A stretch of DNA of 64,000 bases from CBDBLK01 sp965215445 (GCA_965215445.1 CBDCDT010000002.1:1240001-1304000); one strand, 5' to 3'; positions 42,822 through 51,756 are shown, counted from the stretch's first letter. Notes: generated by a model not told the origin, from the sequence alone. Numbers and translations are program-made.

Positions 42822-43562
42822 TTACAATCCTCCGGTTACTTCCAGGCTGGCCCCGGTGACATAGGATGCTTCGGGTGAGGCCAAAAAGAGTACCGCCGCC
42901 GCCACTTCCTGGCCAGTGCCAAAACGGCGCACGGGCACTTGTTTTTTGTACCCGGAAACCTGTTCTTCGGGCAAATCGGAAATCAATTCGGTTTCGATAA
43001 AACCGGGCAAGACGTTGTTGACGGTAATGCCTTTGCGTGCCACTTCCTTGCTCAAGCTCTTGGCCAAAGCGACTTGCCCTGCCTTGGAGGCGGCGTAGGA
43101 GGCCTGGCCGGGAAGTCCCATGATTCCCCCCACTGAACTGATGTTGACGATTCTGCCGAAGCGCTTGGAGAGCATCAACAAAACCGCTCCTTGAGACATG
43201 AGATAGGTTCCCTTTAAATTGGTGTCGAGAACGGCGTCCCAATCGCCCTCCTTGAGAGAAACCAAAATTTGATCCCGGCGAATCCCGGCGTTGTTGACCA
43301 AAACGTCGAGACTGGAATAATTTTCTTTAAGCCATTGGTAGAAGGCCTTGATCTGCTCGGAGTCCACCACGTCACATTGCCTGACCTCCAATCTGGAAGA
43401 CCATTCCCCCAGCGAGGTCTGAAACTGAGTGGCGGCCTCTTTTTGCCCGCGATAGGTGGCGATGACTTGTGCCCCTTGCTCCAAAAAGGCGCGGGTAATC
43501 GCCGCTCCAATGCCACGGGTTCCTCCGGTGACGATGGCCACTTTCTTTTCAAATTTATGCAT
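42822..43562 (-). CDS. fabG: 3-oxoacyl-ACP reductase (FabG-like)
   Basis: About 246 residues from ATG 43562 (AGGAG 8 nt upstream). SDR signatures are VTGGTRGIGAAI (11-22), NNAG (90-93), and catalytic Ser142/143, Tyr156, Lys160 in the SYAASKAG block. The C-terminal GASLEVTGGL is FabG-like. It reduces 3-oxoacyl-ACP with NADPH. It overlaps the end of the upstream oxidoreductase gene by 8 bp. Confidence 0.88.
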   Translation of the reverse strand: MHKFEKKVAIVTGGTRGIGAAITRAFLEQGAQVIATYRGQKEAATQFQTSLGEWSSRLEVRQCDVVDSEQIKAFYQWLKENYSSLDVLVNNAGIRRDQILVSLKEGDWDAVLDTNLKGTYLMSQGAVLLMLSKRFGRIVNISSVGGIMGLPGQASYAASKAGQVALAKSLSKEVARKGITVNNVLPGFIETELISDLPEEQVSGYKKQVPVRRFGTGQEVAAAVLFLASPEASYVTGASLEVTGGL

Positions 43563-45015
43563 GACAATCTCCTTTTTTCTCCAAACGCGAGAGATAAGTT
43601 TCAATTTGGTGGGATTGGATCGCCCCGTAATTGGCGGCGCCCAGCCATCCCGACATAATAATTCCCACGGAACCAGCGTGAAAAAGCCCCGGGATTGCTT
43701 TGTGCATTTCCCTGCTCAGGGGAAGGCCTTCAAACTTGGTTCCAAAACTCGAACCTCGCTGGTGGCGGGTATAGCGTTCTACCGTCAGAGGGGTGGAAGA
43801 GTCAATAAAGTCGATTTTTTCCCGCACTCCCGGAATAATTTTTTCCAATCCCTGCAAGGCCCGTTCCACCGTATGTTTTTTGCGCGCGAGATAGGTCGAT
43901 TCGTCGAGTCCGTGCCAGTCTTCGTAGCGGGCGTTGGAGCTGGAAACCACTGCGTAGCGATTGTCCAGATGGGGGCGCATTTCGGGATAGTAAAAGCTAA
44001 AGGTTTGGGAAGTGACTTTGGGGGAGAGCAGCCCCTCGGTGCTAAATGTCTGGTCTTCAGAGTAAAAAATGAGTTCCCCCACATTGGGGAGGTGTTCTCC
44101 CTTTTTGATGCCCATGAACACCTGGCACGAAGAGGTGTTGGGGCGCACTTTTTGAGCGCAATCGGCATATTCCGCGGGCCATTGTTGGCGGCCCACCAGT
44201 TTGAAAATGGTGCTTTTTAAATCGGCGTTGGAAACTACCGCCTTGCTTTCTACAGTCTCGCCGTTTTGCAGGCGCACGCCACGAGTAGAACCCCCTTCCA
44301 CGATAATTTTTTCTACGTTGGAGTGTAGTTTTATGTCCACTCCATTTTCCAGCATTTGCGTTTTCAACAGGTGCACCAGTTGATCGGTTCCGCCGTTGAA
44401 AATATAAACCCCCTTGTTCATAAAATTGCCAAAGACGATGCCGTAGGCGATGGCCGGGTCTTCCAGTGTTGAGCCGTTGGCGTAGGCAATCGGCTCCAGC
44501 AAAAAACGGATGACTTCGTTTCTGGCCCCAAAATATTTTTCAAAAAATTGTTGGGTGGAGGGGGAGTTGTCATCGTAAAAATTCATTGAAAGAAGCGCGC
44601 TAAAAAAATCCTCTACGGTTTTCAAGGGAATACCAAAATGGCCGTGTAACAAACGGATGTAGTCGGTGCGGGTGAAATCGGTTTCGAGTTGGTATTGGGG
44701 GTTGATAAAGCGCACTTTCTGCACTTGCCGAATGCGATCGGCGATATTGCGGTTCCAATAGCGGCGGCAGGTTTTAATCATGCCGACGGGAAAGCCGTGC
44801 AAAGAGACATCAAAAATGTGTTCTCCACGGCGGCGACGAAACCAGGTGGCCAGGCCTCCGAGTTTGTTGTGCCCTTCGAGCAGGAGTACGCGGCGACCGC
44901 CTCTACCCAACAGGTTGGCGGCGGTCATACCCGCCCATCCCGAGCCAATCACTACCACATCGTAGGCGCGAACAATTTTCTCTTTTTTGGAGTAGAGTTT
45001 TCCCGCATAGTCCAT
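43555..45015 (-). CDS. Phytoene desaturase/isomerase-like FAD oxidoreductase
   Basis: 486 residues. The FAD-binding start YDVVVIGSGWAGMTAANLLGRGG, the GHNKLGG(L/A)T-type segment (LLLEGHNKLGGLATWF), and the C-terminal GLFHAGSVGIIMSGWLGAANYGAIQ are those of the CrtI/CrtISO/RetSat-like flavoprotein family. These act on polyenes and long hydrophobic chains. Co-transcription with FabG, FabZ and FabI suggests action on an acyl-ACP-derived chain, for instance making or isomerising double bonds, but that is inference. It is the first gene of the operon. Confidence 0.78.
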   Translation of the reverse strand: MDYAGKLYSKKEKIVRAYDVVVIGSGWAGMTAANLLGRGGRRVLLLEGHNKLGGLATWFRRRRGEHIFDVSLHGFPVGMIKTCRRYWNRNIADRIRQVQKVRFINPQYQLETDFTRTDYIRLLHGHFGIPLKTVEDFFSALLSMNFYDDNSPSTQQFFEKYFGARNEVIRFLLEPIAYANGSTLEDPAIAYGIVFGNFMNKGVYIFNGGTDQLVHLLKTQMLENGVDIKLHSNVEKIIVEGGSTRGVRLQNGETVESKAVVSNADLKSTIFKLVGRQQWPAEYADCAQKVRPNTSSCQVFMGIKKGEHLPNVGELIFYSEDQTFSTEGLLSPKVTSQTFSFYYPEMRPHLDNRYAVVSSSNARYEDWHGLDESTYLARKKHTVERALQGLEKIIPGVREKIDFIDSSTPLTVERYTRHQRGSSFGTKFEGLPLSREMHKAIPGLFHAGSVGIIMSGWLGAANYGAIQSHQIETYLSRLEKKGDCHA

Positions 45016-45097
45016 CGCCGGCCACGATGGCCTGTCTTGCTCTCCTTTGTAAAGCCTATTGACGTCACTGCACTACTGCGGGCAAACTGAAACTATT

Positions 45098-45967
45098 GTG
45101 GTGTTAAAGTTTATAGTGCTTTTCCTGATTTTATTTCCGCAAACTGGCCTTGGCACCAGTTCAAAGCAGGCCCCTTCGAGCAGTTATTACCTTTATGACG
45201 GCAAACCTTTGCGCATCAGCGAAAGCAGTTTTCGGCGTTATGTTGTGCCCCAACTGCGGACGATGGGGCGCGAATACCTCAACATCCTCAAAAAGCTTCA
45301 TCCCCTCCAGGAATCCCTGATCGCTTTGAAAAGTGAATTGGCGGGGATGCACGAATCTCTCGCCGCCTTTCAAAATGCCTGTTGGGGTTCTCCCCCTTTG
45401 CGCAAAAATTGCGCCCCCAAACTTGCCGAACTCCAGCGCCGTTCGCGCCAGGTCGATCGTTCCCTATTGGCCCTCTATCACCACCCGAAACTGGATTTTT
45501 CCCTCTCAAAAAATCAGCGAGAAATCACTGCTTTAATGGCACTCATTCGCTCTCTCGACGAAATGGCGGGGGTCAATCACCACTTTTTGCACGCTCTGGA
45601 AAAATTCCTCATCACCTCCGGGAGCGACTCCTTTCCCCCCTCCAGTGAGGCCAAATCGCTGGAATTGTCTCTCCGCAAAATATCTTCCAGCGCGGAAATG
45701 CTGCAAACCTTGCTGTTGCAAAATGAACTCAAGCGCGATTTTGATTTTGCTTGGCAGCATTTTTTCCGGCCATTGGAAAAACACGTTCTCGGGGGGGAGG
45801 GGATTCCCTTTATGCTACGCACTCTCGAACCCCTCAACATCGCCTGGAATACCTTTCACATGAAGGTTACCACAGAGGGCCATAAACTTCCCTCCAATGT
45901 TCTCTCCATCGCCAAAACTATGCACAATCGCTGGAACTCGGTTCTCAAAATTATCCTCAACAACTAG
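45098..45967 (+). CDS. Secreted hypothetical helical protein
   Basis: About 289 residues from GTG 45098 (or GTG 45101), which puts the signal peptide VVLKFIVLFLILFPQTGLG at the N-terminus. The rest is mostly helical with a KLHPLQESLIALKSELAGM coiled-coil segment and two cysteines (NACWGSPPLRKNC). There is no good ribosome binding site. Family unknown. It is followed by the 58-codon membrane gene and ruvCAB. Confidence 0.6.
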   Translation: MVLKFIVLFLILFPQTGLGTSSKQAPSSSYYLYDGKPLRISESSFRRYVVPQLRTMGREYLNILKKLHPLQESLIALKSELAGMHESLAAFQNACWGSPPLRKNCAPKLAELQRRSRQVDRSLLALYHHPKLDFSLSKNQREITALMALIRSLDEMAGVNHHFLHALEKFLITSGSDSFPPSSEAKSLELSLRKISSSAEMLQTLLLQNELKRDFDFAWQHFFRPLEKHVLGGEGIPFMLRTLEPLNIAWNTFHMKVTTEGHKLPSNVLSIAKTMHNRWNSVLKIILNN

Positions 45968-46008
45968 AGTATTCACAAAGCTGCACCACCGCCTTATCCT
46001 GCTATTCA

Positions 46009-46185
46009 ATGAGAATCTCGACTCTTTTGGCGGTGGCCTATGGTTTGCAACTCATCGGTTTTGTCACGGTGGGGGCGTGTTTGGCGACGGGCCTGATTGA
46101 GGGAGATTATGGACAGCTTGAATTGATTCAACTGGTCGCCGGTTCCGTGCTCTTTTATCTGGGTTCTTACTTGAGGGGAAGGTGA
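46009..46185 (+). CDS. Two-segment membrane protein (58 aa) upstream of ruvC
   Basis: ATG 46009 to TGA 46183-46185, immediately abutting the ruvC ATG at 46186. The sequence has two membrane stretches (LLAVAYGLQLIGFVTVGACLA and LIQLVAGSVLFYLGSYL) joined by a short acidic loop. It has no strong ribosome binding site, but the exact junction with ruvC suggests it leads the ruvCAB operon. Confidence 0.55.
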   Translation: MRISTLLAVAYGLQLIGFVTVGACLATGLIEGDYGQLELIQLVAGSVLFYLGSYLRGR

Positions 46186-46704
46186 ATGATCATTCTTGGC
46201 ATTGACCCCGGTTCTCTCAAAACCGGCCACGCCGTCATTGAAGTCAAAAATGGGCGCGCCATTTACAAGTCCTCAGGGGTTTTGCGCTACGACCAATCCA
46301 GTCCGTTCCTCGAACGCATCGGTGAAATTTACCACTCGTTTCGCCAAATTGCGGAACGCTACAGGCCCCACGAAATTGCCATTGAATCGCTGATTCACGT
46401 CCGCAATATAAGCTCGCTGGCCAAATTGGCCCAGGCGCGGGGAGTAATCCTTTCGGCCTTGATGGATACCCATCAGGGTAAAATTTTTGAATATTTGCCC
46501 AATCAAATCAAGGCGGCGGTCACCGGGCATGGCCACGCCGACAAAAAAACGGTGGATCAAACCCTGCGCATGATTTTTGCCAGGCAAATGAATTTTGAAA
46601 GTGATGACGAATCCGATGCCCTGGCGATTGCCTTGGGGCATCATTTATTGGGTGGCAATACCCGCGGCCTACTTGCGTCGCCCAAGAGGAGTTTGCGGCC
46701 ATGA
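46186..46704 (+). CDS. ruvC: Holliday junction resolvase RuvC
   Basis: 172 residues with the four-acid active site: Asp7 in LGIDPGS, Glu67 in AIESLIHVRN, and Asp141/Asp144 in DDESDALAIALGH. It cuts Holliday junctions symmetrically as part of RuvABC. Its end overlaps the ruvA start by 4 bp. Confidence 0.95.
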   Translation: MIILGIDPGSLKTGHAVIEVKNGRAIYKSSGVLRYDQSSPFLERIGEIYHSFRQIAERYRPHEIAIESLIHVRNISSLAKLAQARGVILSALMDTHQGKIFEYLPNQIKAAVTGHGHADKKTVDQTLRMIFARQMNFESDDESDALAIALGHHLLGGNTRGLLASPKRSLRP

Positions 46705-47312
46705 TTGGGTATTTGAGCGGGGAAATTCTCACTTCCGACGGCGATTCTGCCGTTGTCAAAACCGCTTCTGGAATTGGTTATCAGGTTTATTTTCAAGGCC
46801 GTGTGGAAAGTGGCCAAAAGGTGGGCTGGTACATCTCCTTTATAGTGCGGGAAAATGGCCATTTCCTCTACGCCTTTCCGGAACTTAGGGATAAAAAACT
46901 CTTTGAGGCGCTGGTTGAAATCAAGGGAGTCGGCCCAAAGTCGGCCTATGCCCTATGGGGCAACCTGGGGTTTGAAGACATTGTGTTTTCGCTACAAAGG
47001 GAAGACAAAAAAAAACTCACCCAGGCCCCGGGAATAGGCCCGAAGGCGGCGGCCCAAATTTTGTTGGACTTTGGCCCTAAAAGTCAGAAATTGGCCCAAT
47101 TGATACCCTTGACCTCCGCTCCCCTTAGACCCTCTTTGCGCCAAACGCCTTCCCCCATTATCAGCGATGCCCTGATGGCCTTTGCCGAATTGGGTTTTAG
47201 AGAAGAGAAAGTGGGGCCGGTTATTCAGCGATTGATGGAGGAGTATTCCGCTTCCGGTCGCGCCATTACCAAGGCGGAACATTTGGTGGAATTGGCACTC
47301 AAGGAATTGTGA
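46701..47312 (+). CDS. ruvA: Holliday junction DNA helicase subunit RuvA
   Basis: 203 residues of three-domain RuvA: N-terminal OB fold (MIGYLSGEIL), helix-hairpin-helix motifs VEIKGVGPKSAYAL and APGIGPKAAAQILLD, and the C-terminal RuvB-interacting helical domain (ISDALMAFAELGFREEKV). It binds the junction and loads RuvB. Confidence 0.95.
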   Translation: MIGYLSGEILTSDGDSAVVKTASGIGYQVYFQGRVESGQKVGWYISFIVRENGHFLYAFPELRDKKLFEALVEIKGVGPKSAYALWGNLGFEDIVFSLQREDKKKLTQAPGIGPKAAAQILLDFGPKSQKLAQLIPLTSAPLRPSLRQTPSPIISDALMAFAELGFREEKVGPVIQRLMEEYSASGRAITKAEHLVELALKEL

Positions 47313-47313
47313 A

Positions 47314-48300
47314 GTGGAAAATGAGCATCTATTCAGGCCCAACGCCTATAGGAACGAAGGCCAGACAGAAAGGGGATTGAGGCCGGCCCAGTTTTCCGAA
47401 TTTGTGGGCCAAAAAAAAGTTCTCGACAATATTAACGTGATGATTGAGTCGGCCAATATTCGGGGCCAGGCGATGGATCACTGCTTGCTTTCAGGGCCTC
47501 CCGGGTTGGGAAAAACTTCGTTGGCGATGATTATCGCCAGGGAATTGGGAAGCGAGCTTCAAGTTATTTCCGGGCCGGCACTCGACAAAAAGGGAGATTT
47601 GGCGGCCATTTTAGGACAGCTTGCCCCTCGGGACGTTCTCTTTATCGACGAGATTCACCGCCTGCACATCGCCGTCGAAGAAGTGCTCTATTCGGCGATG
47701 GAAGATTTTAGGCTGGACATCGTTTTGGGCCAGGGTGTGGCGGCCCGAACCATGCGCATAGAACTTGCACCCTTTACCTTGATTGGTGCCACCACTCGCT
47801 CCGGGCTTTTATCCAATCCCCTGCGCACGCGCTTTATGGCCAACCTGCACTTCGATTTTTATCAAACGCAAGATTTGGTTCGCATTGTCGAATTAAACGC
47901 TCAAAAATTGGGTGTCAAACTCGCCCCCAACGCCGCTCTTCACATTGCCCAGTGCGGGCGGGGAACACCCCGTATCGCCAACCGCATCCTGCGCCGGGTG
48001 AGGGATTTTGCTCTAGTGGACGGAACCAATCAACTGGGCAAAGAGCAGGTGGAAAAATCTCTCTCCACCATGGACATTGACCGCTACGGACTCGACCGGA
48101 TGGATCGCAAAATCTTAAATGTTATTAAGGACTATTATTCCGGCGGCCCGGTGGGCATCGAGGCCCTGTGTGCAACACTGGCCGAAGATCGGGTGACCAT
48201 TGAAGACGTCTTTGAGCCGTACCTTCTCAAAGAAGGGCTTTTAGTGCGTACCCCCAGAGGCAGGGAGATCACCGATAAGGCGAGAAATTACCTTATATAA
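47314..48300 (+). CDS. ruvB: Holliday junction branch migration ATPase RuvB
   Basis: 328 residues with Walker A GPPGLGKT (61-68), Walker B LFIDEIHRL and the RuvB-typical LIGATTRSGLLSNPLR. It has a C-terminal winged helix (GLLVRTPRGREITDKA). The start is GTG 47314, 8 nt after AAGGA, one base after the ruvA stop. It drives branch migration with RuvA. Confidence 0.96.
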   Translation: MENEHLFRPNAYRNEGQTERGLRPAQFSEFVGQKKVLDNINVMIESANIRGQAMDHCLLSGPPGLGKTSLAMIIARELGSELQVISGPALDKKGDLAAILGQLAPRDVLFIDEIHRLHIAVEEVLYSAMEDFRLDIVLGQGVAARTMRIELAPFTLIGATTRSGLLSNPLRTRFMANLHFDFYQTQDLVRIVELNAQKLGVKLAPNAALHIAQCGRGTPRIANRILRRVRDFALVDGTNQLGKEQVEKSLSTMDIDRYGLDRMDRKILNVIKDYYSGGPVGIEALCATLAEDRVTIEDVFEPYLLKEGLLVRTPRGREITDKARNYLI

Positions 48301-48364
48301 ACAGCACTTATTTAAAAAAAGTTATGTAAGTTTGTTCTTTTAAGAAATTTTTTTTCTTTCGGAC

Positions 48365-48393
48365 TTGACCGAAAACAATTGATGGAAGAGACT
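48365..48393 (+). promoter_or_regulatory. Candidate promoter of OMP paralogue 1
   Basis: TTGACC (48365-48370), 17-bp spacer, GAGACT (48388-48393). The same layout occurs before paralogues 2 (TTGACG, GACACT) and 3 (TTGACG, GAAACT), so the unusual -10 is probably real. Confidence 0.4.
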
Positions 48394-48451
48394 TTCTTGG
48401 CGCTGGTAAACGCCAGATGCTTGAAAATTCACCATCCATAAGGAGGACACC

Positions 48452-49264
48452 GTGAAAATCTTGACCAATCTCTTGTTCGCTTTTTCCCTGCTCTTTTCCA
48501 TTTATGCCCGAGGCGATGAGGCCCGTAACGACAGGGCCGCAAAAACTGTAGAAAAGAGACTGTTTGGGGTTAATCCGATGGCCCGTTCCGGGAACGACGA
48601 CGGTGGTCTTTATCTCTCCGTAGACTTTGGTTCCGCACAAGTTGGCGAAGACCCGGTCAACGAGTTTGGTGTTTATGGCGGTCAGGGAACCCGTGCAGGT
48701 ACGATTCCCATCGACAACCAGGGAGTTTTTGGCGACATTGGTGCCAATCTGGGGTTTCAACAAGTACTTACAGACGGTATTAGCGTTCGTGTTGAAGGTG
48801 GCTATCGCTGGATGCGCTTTGATTTAAACAATCCCACCTATTCTCACATTGAGGTGGCCCCCGTTCCTCTCGATTTGGTCAACGACTTGATTCAGATTGA
48901 TGGAGACGTTGAGTTGAGAGGCCCTCGCGGAGGTGTTTTCCTGGATTTGGGGATGGGCAATTCGGGAAGTTTTGCCTACGTCGGTTCCAGCTTTGGTCTG
49001 GTTAATGTCGCTGGTCAATACAACGCGACAATCGGCCCCGATATTTCCATATCCATGGACGATGACACCACGACGACAATGCTGTCTTGGGAAGCGGGAA
49101 TAGTGGCCCGGCTTGGCAGTCGCGTGGGCGTGCGCTTGGGTTATGAGTGGACTCGCATCAGTGATTTTGATTGGAGAACCATGACAAATGGCTCTCTTAG
49201 TGTCACTCCCGGTGATCGACACATGCTCAAGCTCGGCCTGTTCCACTTTTTCCGCAGAAGATAA
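48452..49264 (+). CDS. Outer-membrane beta-barrel protein, paralogue 1
   Basis: 270 residues: signal peptide (MKILTNLLFAFSLLFSIYARG), a short linker (KRLFGVNPMARSG), then amphipathic strands starting GGLYLSVDFGS. Landmarks shared with the next two genes are GEDPVN, RVEGGYRWMRFDL and GSFAYVGSSFGLVN. It ends in RHMLKLGLFHFFRRR. The last strand with a three-residue basic tail is a shared peculiarity of all five paralogues. The start is GTG behind AAGGAGG. It is probably an eight-to-ten-strand barrel; the ligand is unknown. Confidence 0.78.
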   Translation: MKILTNLLFAFSLLFSIYARGDEARNDRAAKTVEKRLFGVNPMARSGNDDGGLYLSVDFGSAQVGEDPVNEFGVYGGQGTRAGTIPIDNQGVFGDIGANLGFQQVLTDGISVRVEGGYRWMRFDLNNPTYSHIEVAPVPLDLVNDLIQIDGDVELRGPRGGVFLDLGMGNSGSFAYVGSSFGLVNVAGQYNATIGPDISISMDDDTTTTMLSWEAGIVARLGSRVGVRLGYEWTRISDFDWRTMTNGSLSVTPGDRHMLKLGLFHFFRRR

Positions 49265-49295
49265 CGAACTCGAAGACTCATATTTTTAAGTTTTA

Positions 49296-49323
49296 CGGCC
49301 ACTCTTTGCAGTGGCCGTTTTTT
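49296..49323 (+). terminator. Intrinsic terminator after OMP paralogue 1
   Basis: Stem CGGCCACT/AGTGGCCG with a 6-nt loop, then T6. Confidence 0.9.
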
Positions 49324-49325
49324 GC

Positions 49326-49354
49326 TTGACGGGTGTGCGTAAAAAAGAGACACT
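49326..49354 (+). promoter_or_regulatory. Candidate promoter of OMP paralogue 2
   Basis: TTGACG (49326-49331), 17 bp, GACACT (49349-49354), directly after the terminator T run and 35 bp before the GTG start. Confidence 0.4.
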
Positions 49355-49389
49355 GTTAAAGTCGTCTGCAATGCACAAGGAGGTTTTTT

Positions 49390-50175
49390 GTGAGAATTTT
49401 AACGACTCTTTTTTTTGCCTTTTCTTTCCTTTGTTCCGTTCATGCCGAAAAAGAATCCAGCAATGCCGAGGCGGTCAAAGTTCTCAAACGCAGGCTTTTT
49501 GAATCTAATCCCGACGGTGGCCTTTATATTTCCATCGACTTTGGTGCCAGACAGATGGGAGAAGGCCCGGTCAACAGCTTTAGCACTGATACCGATGAGG
49601 GCGTGCGCGCAGGCACGGTTCCCATCGACAATCGGGGTGTTTTTGGCGACTTAGGAGTCACTGTCGGCCATCAGGCGGCGGTATCAAACAGACTCAGTTT
49701 TCGCGCCGAAGGTGGCCTGCGCTGGATGCGCTTTGATCTGGACAACCCGGTTTATTCCCGCGTTGACTTTGCCCCCGTACCCTTGGCATTAATCAACGAA
49801 ATGGTTCAATTTGAAGGGACTGCCGAGGCCAGGGGAATGCGCATGGGCGCTTTTCTCGATCTTCACTACGGCAATTCCGGGAGCTTTGCCTACGTCGGTT
49901 CCAGTTATGGCCTGGTCAATATGTCCGCCCAGTACAACCTCTCCGTCGGAGATAGGGGAAGTGCGCTGGACGACAGTCATTACATCAATCTAAAACCCGG
50001 TTTTGAAGCGGGAACAGTCATCCGCTTTGGGCGTACGGGTTTGCGGATAGGCTACGAGCTGACCCGCTTTGGCCAGGTTGACCTGACAACCAATGGCGGT
50101 AGTCCACTCGCTGTCATGCTCGGCAATCGACATATGCTTAAAGTCGGTCTTTTCCACTTCTTTCGCAAAAGATAG
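49390..50175 (+). CDS. Outer-membrane beta-barrel protein, paralogue 2
   Basis: 261 residues with signal peptide MRILTTLFFAFSFLCSVHA, a GGLYISIDFGARQMGEGPVN opening and RAEGGLRWMRFDLDNPVYS. It ends RHMLKVGLFHFFRKR. It is closely related to its neighbours on both sides. GTG start 49390 follows AAGGAGG. It is transcribed alone, between its own promoter candidate and terminator. Confidence 0.78.
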   Translation: MRILTTLFFAFSFLCSVHAEKESSNAEAVKVLKRRLFESNPDGGLYISIDFGARQMGEGPVNSFSTDTDEGVRAGTVPIDNRGVFGDLGVTVGHQAAVSNRLSFRAEGGLRWMRFDLDNPVYSRVDFAPVPLALINEMVQFEGTAEARGMRMGAFLDLHYGNSGSFAYVGSSYGLVNMSAQYNLSVGDRGSALDDSHYINLKPGFEAGTVIRFGRTGLRIGYELTRFGQVDLTTNGGSPLAVMLGNRHMLKVGLFHFFRKR

Positions 50176-50206
50176 TTTTTTAAAATACTCGGTTTTATAA
50201 ATCTCA

Positions 50207-50241
50207 CGGCCATTCTGCTCAAAGAGTGGCCGTTTTTTTTT
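50207..50241 (+). terminator. Intrinsic terminator after OMP paralogue 2
   Basis: Stem CGGCCATTCT/AGAGTGGCCG (one G-U pair) followed by T9. Nearly the same hairpin as the terminators of paralogues 1 and 3. Confidence 0.9.
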
Positions 50242-50340
50242 GAAATTTTTTTCTTTTTTGCTTGACGTGAACGCACATGGCAAGGGAAACTATTTAGGCA
50301 ACCTTGGACGTTGCTATTGCTCACAATTAAGGAGGCCATC

Positions 50341-51162
50341 GTGAGAATTCTGTCTACTATCCTGTTCACTTTTTCTCTGCTCTTTTCCGCTCACGCCCGA
50401 GATGAAGAACCCAAAAATGCTGAAGCAGTTAAAGCTGTAAAGCGCAACCTGTTTGGAGTTAACCCCTTGGCAAGAGGCGGCAGCGGCGGCGGTCTTTACG
50501 TTTCCGTTGACTTCGGTTCACGACAAATGGGTGAAGACCCGGTCAACAACTTCAGTGCCGTCGGTGACGATGGTACGCGCGAAGGAACAGTCCCCATCCA
50601 CAACCGCAGCGCCTTTGCCGACCTTGTAGGTGGCGATATGGCGGCCAGCATGGGTTATCAAGCGGCAATTTCTGGCGGTGCGAGTTTTCGCGTGGAAGGC
50701 GGTTATCGCTATATGCGTTTTGACCTCGACAATCCTTCTTATACCCGCTTTGACTTCGCTCCCATCTCTCTCGACCAGCTCAACCAATTGGTGGAGTTTT
50801 CGGGAACTGCCGAAGCGAGTGGATTTCGCGGAGGTGCTTTCCTCGACCTTCACCTCGGAGATTCGGGAAGCTTTATTTATGTCGGTTCCACTTATGGCCT
50901 TCTCAACGTGGCCGCCCAATACGATTTGGCGATTGGCTCCCAAGGTGCATCGCTGGATGACAACAACAACGCAAGCGTGATGACCGGCGAAGTGGGAACA
51001 GTGATTCGCTTTGGTGGCCGTACAGGTCTGCGCATTGGCTATGAGCTTACCCGCTTTGGCCAGGTTGATCTTACCACCACTGACGGCAGCGCTTTGGCGG
51101 TTACTCCCGGCAATCGCCACATGGTCAAGATTGGCCTTTTTCACTTCTTCCGCCGAAGATAA
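50341..51162 (+). CDS. Outer-membrane beta-barrel protein, paralogue 3
   Basis: 273 residues from GTG 50341 behind AAGGAGG. The signal peptide is MRILSTILFTFSLLFSAHA, the opening GGLYVSVDFGSRQMGEDPVN, then RVEGGYRYMRFDLDNPSYT and FLDLHLGDSGSFIYVGS. It ends RHMVKIGLFHFFRRR. It is the closest relative of paralogue 2 in the second half (GRTGLRIGYELTRFGQVDLTT in both), which hints at gene conversion. Confidence 0.78.
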   Translation: MRILSTILFTFSLLFSAHARDEEPKNAEAVKAVKRNLFGVNPLARGGSGGGLYVSVDFGSRQMGEDPVNNFSAVGDDGTREGTVPIHNRSAFADLVGGDMAASMGYQAAISGGASFRVEGGYRYMRFDLDNPSYTRFDFAPISLDQLNQLVEFSGTAEASGFRGGAFLDLHLGDSGSFIYVGSTYGLLNVAAQYDLAIGSQGASLDDNNNASVMTGEVGTVIRFGGRTGLRIGYELTRFGQVDLTTTDGSALAVTPGNRHMVKIGLFHFFRRR

Positions 51163-51197
51163 TCTCTCAAAAAGAGAAGTCGATAAATCTTAAAAAT

Positions 51198-51227
51198 GGC
51201 CGCTGCTTGCAGTGGCCGTTTTTTTTT
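51198..51227 (+). terminator. Intrinsic terminator after OMP paralogue 3
   Basis: Stem GGCCGCTG/CAGTGGCC (one G-U pair) with CTTG loop, then T9. Confidence 0.9.
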
Positions 51228-51243
51228 GCTAATACCCACATTG

Positions 51244-51756
51244 ATGAATAAAACGCCCTCCACTCCCCGAACTCCTCCCGGTTGGGACGAATATTTTATG
51301 CTTCAGGCATTGATCGTCTCGCTCAGGAGCAAAGACCCCAGCACTCAGGTCGGTGCGGTCTTTGTCGATGCCGACAACCGCCAAATCGGGATGGGCTACA
51401 ACGGCTTCGTGGCGGGAATCGACGAATCCCAGTTGCCCTGGGGAAAGGGGCAAGATGCCAAGCTGGAAGAGACGAAATACGCCTACGTCGTTCACGCCGA
51501 GGCCAATGCCATTTTACAGGCCAGGCACTCCCTGAAAGATTCTCGTTGCTATGTGACCCTTTTTCCCTGCAACGAGTGCGCCAAACTCATCGCCACCGCC
51601 AAAATCAGTGAAGTCATCTACCTTTCCGACGGCCGGGACGAGGCGAACGCCCGCATCACCAAAAAAATTCTCTCCCTCTCGGGGGTTAAATGCCGCCAAT
51701 TCTCCCTCTCGACCCATCTGATTTCAGAGGTTTGTGAGCGCCTGAAAAATCTATGA
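51244..51756 (+). CDS. Deoxycytidylate deaminase family protein
   Basis: 170 residues from ATG 51244. Zinc site: H84-A-E86 in VVHAEANAI and PCNEC (C109, C112). The length and the early DPSTQVGAVFVD and GYNGF blocks match dCMP deaminases, which make dUMP for thymidylate synthesis. The last codons (ERLKNL, TGA) appear altered by insertion of hicAB: an 18-bp copy of the preceding sequence recurs after hicB and continues in the same frame to LQGI and TGA. Confidence 0.88.
   Translation: MNKTPSTPRTPPGWDEYFMLQALIVSLRSKDPSTQVGAVFVDADNRQIGMGYNGFVAGIDESQLPWGKGQDAKLEETKYAYVVHAEANAILQARHSLKDSRCYVTLFPCNECAKLIATAKISEVIYLSDGRDEANARITKKILSLSGVKCRQFSLSTHLISEVCERLKNL
51726..51743 (+). repeat. 18-bp direct repeat, left copy
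   Basis: AGAGGTTTGTGAGCGCCT inside the 3' end of the deaminase gene. The identical copy is at 52399-52416; the hicAB module lies between. Confidence 0.92.
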
